NCBI GenBank assembly: GCA_947630255.1
Contig: CANRGU010000003.1
Coordinates: 1-29,951 of the forward strand
Origin: an uncultured Clostridia bacterium
GTDB taxonomy: Bacteria > Bacillota > Clostridia > TANB77 > CAG-508
Length of the DNA: 29,951 bases
Direction of reading: 5' to 3'
Shown: piece by piece, positions 25,633-29,951 of the stretch
How the letters are laid out: every line of letters begins with the position of its first letter
Numbering within the stretch: the stretch's first letter is position 1
The notes under the pieces: generated by a model
What the model was told of the DNA's origin: nothing
Database searches by the model: none
Seen by the model: the letters and a program-made list of their open reading frames with translations, nothing else
Made by a program: the position numbers and the translations under genes

Positions 25633-26902
25633 CTACCTCTCTCCTACTTCCTCTAAATTTTCTCTTTTACCATTTGTTTCTTCTTTTGTAGCGCTTAACT
25701 TTCCTTCAATGCTCAATCTATCTTTTGATTGATTTATATCGACTTTTGGTAATATTCTACTTACTTTTCCATTTTCATTTACTTTATATCCTATTGGTAA
25801 TGCTCCTGTTCTTTCATATACTGCTTGTGCATTTCTATCTAATGCAATATCTAATGGTACTTTTGATTCTCCTTTTTCTCCATTAGTTTTATCATCATTA
25901 TTGTCTATTTTTATGCTCTCTCTTAATGTTTGTTCTTCTGGATTTTTTTCTAATCTTCTCTCTAATATTCCTAATTTTACAAGTCTATCTTCCCATATTT
26001 CATGTTCTTGTGTATTAACATTTCTATTTCCTATTGCTTCAGCTACATTAAATCCATGTAATACCTGTCCCTTAATGATTTCCCATTCTTGTGGAGATTT
26101 TCTTCCATTTGCATTAAGTTCTTCTAGCTTTGATGTAAGTCTATCTCCATATTTCATAATTGCAACTCCAAGATCTGGTTTAATTCCGTATTGTTTCATA
26201 GACATTTCTACTTTAGAAAATCTTTCTACAGGTTTATCTCCACCCATTAATAAATAATATGCTATCATTTTATCATAATCCTGCATTATTCTATTATCTT
26301 TTTCAATTACACCATCTAATAATATTCTTCTTGTATCTCTACCTTTATTCGTTTGTTCTAATATTTTAGTTTCGAACATATTGTCAGGTCTAAATTGTGG
26401 TGGAAATTGTTTTACATTATCTAATGCCTTTTTATATTCAGATATATTACTTTCATTTAGTAATGAAGGTGTTATTAAAATTTCTTTCTCAAAAAATTCT
26501 ACAATATTTTCTTTATACATCGATAAATATTCTTCTTTATTTTGTTTTGGTGTGATATTTTTAACAATTGCTTGTGCACATAGTTTATTATATTTTACTC
26601 CTAATCCTTTTAAGTCATTTACAATTGCTTGGTGTCTCTTTAACTGTCCAGTTCTTGTTGCAATTTCTCCTGCTTTCATATCATAATTTTTTATACTATT
26701 ATCAAAAAAATCACCAATTACACTTTGAATTTTACTTTCGGTTGTATCATCTATCCCTTTATCTAAAATAGCTGTAATTTTACTAGATAATCCATTAACA
26801 TTTACTGTTACATTTTTGCCATGCTTAGATAAAACTTTTTTATATTCACCGTGCTAATATATCTATTGCTTTATCTACAATTACCTTGTTGTTCAATTTC
26901 AT
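25633..26902 (-). CDS. Protein of unknown function, with a +1 recoding site near its start
   Basis: From the ATG at 26902 (or a TTG at 26896, which fits the AGGTGAT site better) the frame runs 17 codons to CGG TGA at 26849-26851. Skipping one base gives GEYKKVLSKHGKNVTVNV and continues to 25633, for 422 residues. No family is recognised. The protein is hydrophilic, without membrane segments or signal peptide; the middle is helical (MIAYYLLMGGDKPVERFSKV) and the C-terminus is charged and of low complexity. It has its own promoter, follows the U32 gene by 73 nt and has the toxin locus downstream. A pipeline ignoring the recoding would start it at 26679 and lose 75 residues. Confidence 0.65.
26849..26851 (-). 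other. Putative +1 recoding site with GGT instead of GGA (GCA CGG T)
   Basis: In-frame CGG after codon 17 (GCA), followed at once by TGA in the zero frame. The skip gives GGT GAA TAT (GEY) and opens the rest of the gene. Confidence 0.6.
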
Positions 26903-26928
26903 CACCTTCTTGACTTTTGTATACATAA

Positions 26929-26957
26929 ATTATACCATGGTTTAAAAAAAATGTAAA
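26929..26957 (-). promoter_or_regulatory. Promoter of the 25633-26902 gene
   Basis: On the minus strand TTTACA (26952-26957), a 17-nt spacer and TATAAT (26929-26934), 27 nt before the start. Confidence 0.65.
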
Positions 26958-26975
26958 ATTAACATTTTATGCTAT

Positions 26976-29337
26976 TTATATAATTCTATTCAAATTTCCA
27001 TTAGTATAGTTTTCTCCTTCTAATCTGTCTCCTTTTTTGTGAATATTTACTATATTTTGTATTTCATCTTGTGTTTCTTCTAAAATATCTATTCTTATTG
27101 AATCTACATTTAAATCTTTCCATGATATTGATGTTATTTTTGAATTGTATATTAAGTTATTGCAATTTACTCTGTCTGTATATATAGGAAATTCAAAGCC
27201 CATTCTGTCTTTTAATTTATATGTTCCTTTTTCACATGTTGCATTACAATTTTTAAATGTTCCTATTGTGCAATATTCTGATGTCATTAAAAGAATCCTT
27301 CCATACGCTATTATTTCTTTTTCAATATTTCCTGCTAGACTTTGAATACTTTCTTTGTCTAATTCTGGTGGAACAATGTATTTTGATATTTGCATATTTT
27401 CTAGTTCTTCTACAGTATTATTGTTTGTAATGTTCAAAGTATAATTTGCGATTAACTTTAAGTTTTTTATTTGATTTTCATATTTCTCTAATATTTCAAA
27501 ATGAGATAAATTTGATACAACTATACCTTTTATATTTCTCTTTAAAATATCTGCTAGATTACTTTCTATTAACCTTTCGTAATTGCCTTTTGTAATTGCT
27601 GGAAGTAACAAATATGTGTCAAAATGTTTGCAAATTTCCTCTACTTTTTCTTTGTTTGATAAGAAAAATCCAAATGGCACATACATACTATTAATACCAG
27701 TTATTTTAGTATAATCAATATTTTCTTTTATATTATTTAATAATACTGATACCTTAACTTCTGAATTTACTTTTTTGTTTTCATTATTGCTATATAGTTG
27801 TGCTTTTTTATTTCTTTTAAAATTTTGTATTAGCTTATTTTCTAATTTTTCTAATGAGCTTCTTCTAATGCTATTTAGGCTACTAATTGGAACTATTATA
27901 TTATCATCTGCAATTACTTGTATTTCGTTAATTTCAAATGTGGTGTTTCCTGTTTTTGATAATTGTTCTCTTATTCTTTCTTTGCTTATTCCATTATTAT
28001 CTGCTTTTTTGACTATTGTATCTTCTGCTTCAATTAATTTTATATTACTCCATAAATCTTCTACTTCTAATTTTATTTTTTCATTTTCCTTTAAAGTTAT
28101 TTTTGCATTTATTGGCCTTTTAATATTTTCCCTACTAGCTAATTGTATTATTTCTTTATTTAATTTGTCTGACACAGTTTTATATACTTTATCTCCTTTT
28201 GATATTTTTCCTTTTATTCTTCCAACTGTTACAATTTGTCCAATACCTGCAGTTTTAATATTATTATTTTCCTGCATAAGTTCTGATATTTTACATGATG
28301 AATCTTTAATTGCTATACTGTCTCCTAAATTTAGTCCTTTAATTAGCTTTATTTTTACATGTCCTTTATTTGGATTATATCCTACAACTTCTCCTACTAA
28401 AACTCCCATATGATTTGGCCTTTTAGTATACATCATTTCTTTTCCTAATTTTCCTTTTAAGTATCCGAGTGCTAAATCCTCCTCTGTTGAAAATTTGCAT
28501 TAATTTTTCTCTGTCTTTTTCGTCTACTACATATTTTTCTCCGCTTTCTGCTAAATCTATATATTTTCTATAAATTGATGTTACAATTCCAACATATTCT
28601 TTTGATTTCATTCTGCCTTCTATTTTAAAAGATTTGACTCCTGCTTTTATAAGTTCTGGCAAAATATCTAATGTACAAACATCTTTTGAACTAAGTAGAT
28701 AGCCTTTTTCTTGCTCTTTTCCGTCTTTTAATAATGTATATGGAAGTCTACATGTTCCTGCACATTTGCCACGATTTCCGCTTCTTCCACCAATCATACT
28801 ACTCATCAAACATTGTCCAGAGTAGCTAATACAAAGAGCACCATGAATAAACACTTCTATATCTATATTTGTGTTTTTGCATATATTCTCTATTTCATTT
28901 ATTGTGAGTTCTCTTGCAAGTACACATCTTGAAAATCCTAATTCTTTTATTTTTTTTGCACCGTCTAAATCATATATTGTCATTTGTGTACTACTATGTA
29001 CTTCTAAATCTGGAAAAAGTTCTATTACTTTTTTTGCAAGACCCAAGTCTTGTATAATAACTGCATCTATTCCAGCATTATATGCAAATTCTACTAATTT
29101 AAGTGCATCGTCAAACTCGTTATTTTTAATTAATATGTTCAAAGTAAGATGCGTTTTTACACCTCTTAATTTTGCATACTCTATTGCTTCTACTAATTCT
29201 TGTTTATTAAAATTTCTACTATTTACCCTAGCATTAAATTCTTCAGCACCAAAATATACAGCATTTGCCCCAGTTTGTACTGCGACTTTTAAGCACTCTA
29301 AATCCCCTGCTGGTGATAATAATTCTATTTTACTCAT
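26976..29337 (-). CDS. Peptidase U32 family protein (RlhA/YdcP-like) with C-terminal DUF3656, with a +1 recoding site
   Basis: From the ATG at 29337 (AAAGGAG site) the frame holds SPAGDLECLKVAVQTGANAV, then the U32 signature EVFIHGALCISYSGQC and the cysteine cluster GNRGKCAGTCRLPY. After FNRGGFST at codon 290 it meets CGG (28465-28467). A one-base skip gives GYLKGKLGKEMMYTKRPNHM, the expected continuation, and runs to 26976, for 786 residues. U32 proteins of this class act in prephenate-dependent hydroxylation of RNA cytidine or uridine (RlhA, TrhP); the two-domain layout is like RlhA. The long C-terminal half is a DUF3656-like region and more. Zero-frame reading stops 15 codons after the site. 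Confidence 0.88.
28465..28467 (-). other. Putative +1 recoding site in the U32 gene (ACT CGG A)
   Basis: In-frame CGG after codon 290 (ACT). The skip gives GGA TAC TTA (GYL), restoring the family's GGFS-GYL-G motif. Confidence 0.65.
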
Positions 29338-29403
29338 ATATTGCTCCTTTGCATATTTGCTTTTTCTATATATTTTATAGTGCTTTTATTATACAACAAA
29401 GTC

Positions 29404-29775
29404 TTATGGCAAAAAAGGGGTCTGTCCCCTTTTTTGCCAACTTTTGTATTTATATTTATATTCTGTATAGGTTTCTCTTAATTTTGTTATTTGCTCTATG
29501 TATAAATTTTCAATTCCTTTAACTTGCTCTTGTGTCATGTCTTCTTCTTTAATTAGTCCATTTTCATAATCTTTTTGCATTTTTAACAATTTTTCTTTTT
29601 CAAAATCTCTCTTGATTTTTATTTCATCTGAAAAAGAAGGTTTCTTTTCTTGTTTATTTGTGTATTTATAATCATTAGATTCTTGTAATTTTTCTTTGTT
29701 AAAGATATTTTTAAAAAACATTTTTATTTTATAAAAAAATCCCTTTTCATATACAATTAATGATTTATTATTCAT
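29404..29775 (-). CDS. Small charged protein of unknown function, C-terminus encoded by a repeat
   Basis: The start at 29775 has AGGAG 8 nt upstream; an in-frame GTG three codons earlier has none. The 123-residue protein is Lys/Glu-rich (KKPSFSDEIKIKRDFEKEKL, QKDYENGLIKEEDMTQEQV) and probably helical, with a short hydrophobic-basic N-terminal part. The last 11 residues (WQKRGQTPFLP) and the stop come from the palindromic repeat at 29407-29439, so the original C-terminus was probably different. Confidence 0.6.
   Translation of the reverse strand: MNNKSLIVYEKGFFYKIKMFFKNIFNKEKLQESNDYKYTNKQEKKPSFSDEIKIKRDFEKEKLLKMQKDYENGLIKEEDMTQEQVKGIENLYIEQITKLRETYTEYKYKYKSWQKRGQTPFLP
29407..29439. repeat. 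Dispersed palindromic element, copy 3
   Basis: TGGCAAAAAAGGGG and CCCCTTTTTTGCCA arms around TCTGT, a near-perfect match to the other two copies. It lies inside the 3' end of a coding region. Confidence 0.9.
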
Positions 29776-29786
29776 TTGTACCACTC

Positions 29787-29951
29787 CTATTCTTGTTCAT
29801 CTTTTCCATAATCGTCTAATATATTACCTATTTGTGCCATAAGCTGATTAATTAAATCTTCTGCTTTTTGATTCTTACTTTGCATACCCTTCTTTTCTTC
29901 TTTATAGCCTGCAAGTTTTTTCTCTGGATGTAATGTTTTTTCTTTATCTAT
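29787..29951 (-). CDS. C-terminal part of an unknown protein, 5' end beyond the window
   Basis: The minus-strand frame is open from the window edge to TAG at 29787-29789, giving 54 charged residues (TLHPEKKLAGYKEEKKG, AEDLINQLMAQIGNILDDYG). It ends 11 nt before the next start, so the two genes are probably cotranscribed. No family is recognised. Confidence 0.55.
   Translation of the reverse strand: MDKEKTLHPEKKLAGYKEEKKGMQSKNQKAEDLINQLMAQIGNILDDYGKDEQE

Noticed and set aside
26849..26851. Selenocysteine or stop-codon readthrough at the TGA after CGG
   Set aside because: The frame after the TGA is not the coding frame, whereas a +1 skip at CGG opens the whole gene.
8159..28467. Ordinary random sequencing errors or decayed pseudogenes as the cause of the broken frames
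   Set aside because: Not excluded, but random errors would fall in homopolymers and in all phases, and decay would leave other stops and deletions. All eleven breaks are an in-frame CGG giving glycine after a +1 step. A systematic artefact remains possible and needs raw reads.
28423..28469. Two genes (a short U32 protein and a separate downstream protein)
   Set aside because: The downstream frame begins inside the conserved MMYTKRPNHMG segment of the U32 family, so they are one protein.
1..29951. CRISPR arrays, tRNA/rRNA genes, insertion sequences with transposases
   Set aside because: Looked for regular direct repeats, tRNA-like cloverleaf ends and transposase motifs; none seen.

Overview
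The window is AT-rich DNA from a spore-forming, anaerobic Firmicute, most likely a gut-dwelling member of the Clostridia. The signs are a four-subunit pyruvate:ferredoxin oxidoreductase, a small 2[4Fe-4S] ferredoxin, a bile salt hydrolase very like clostridial enzymes, a WalRK two-component system, sporulation genes (SpoIVFA/SpoIVFB-like pair, YyaC) and strong AGGAGG ribosome binding sites. Codon use is strongly A/T-ending. No rRNA, tRNA, CRISPR array or transposase gene was seen.

Layout. 1-950 (minus): 5' part of an FAD-dependent oxidoreductase. 1139-2326 (plus): a GC-richer, probably acquired gene for an alanine-rich coiled-coil surface protein. 2458-6526 (minus): porC-porD-porA-porB, then bile salt hydrolase. 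6679-7632 (plus): unknown single-pass membrane protein. 7700-12690 (minus): walR-walK-lepB-holB-ricT, then a ferredoxin gene. 12848-21028 (minus): one giant cyclic beta-1,2-glucan synthase-like gene of about 2,724 codons. 21176-25204 (minus): an envelope/sporulation group (pilin-like protein, SpoIVFB, SpoIVFA/M23, a tail-anchored protein, YyaC, an ATPase-F-like protein, an amidase-like protein). 25264-25607: a compact type I toxin-antitoxin locus. 25633-29951 (minus): an unknown gene, a U32 peptidase/RlhA-like gene and two small unknown genes, the last cut by the window edge.

Main observation. Six genes (ricT, holB, walK, the glucan synthase, the 25633-26902 gene and the U32 gene) each look frameshifted, but always in the same way. 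At 11 places an in-frame CGG codon occurs, and dropping its C (a +1 shift) restores the conserved protein with a glycine codon (GGA ten times, GGT once). By eye I found no CGG used as an ordinary arginine codon in any gene that looks native. The only in-frame CGG read through normally lies in the apparently foreign 1139-2326 gene. The lengths of all six genes become exact multiples of three after the predicted skips. This suggests that CGG is an unassigned or hungry codon, or that CGGN is read as a four-base glycine codon, used throughout this genome, including in genes that are usually essential. A systematic sequencing or assembly artefact is the main alternative and must be excluded from raw reads.

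Other structure. Three near-identical GC-cored palindromes of about 33 bp are scattered at gene ends. The toxin locus has convergent promoters, a hairpin covering the toxin ribosome binding site, and an unusual inverted repeat that gives toxin mRNA and antisense RNA nearly the same 5' end.
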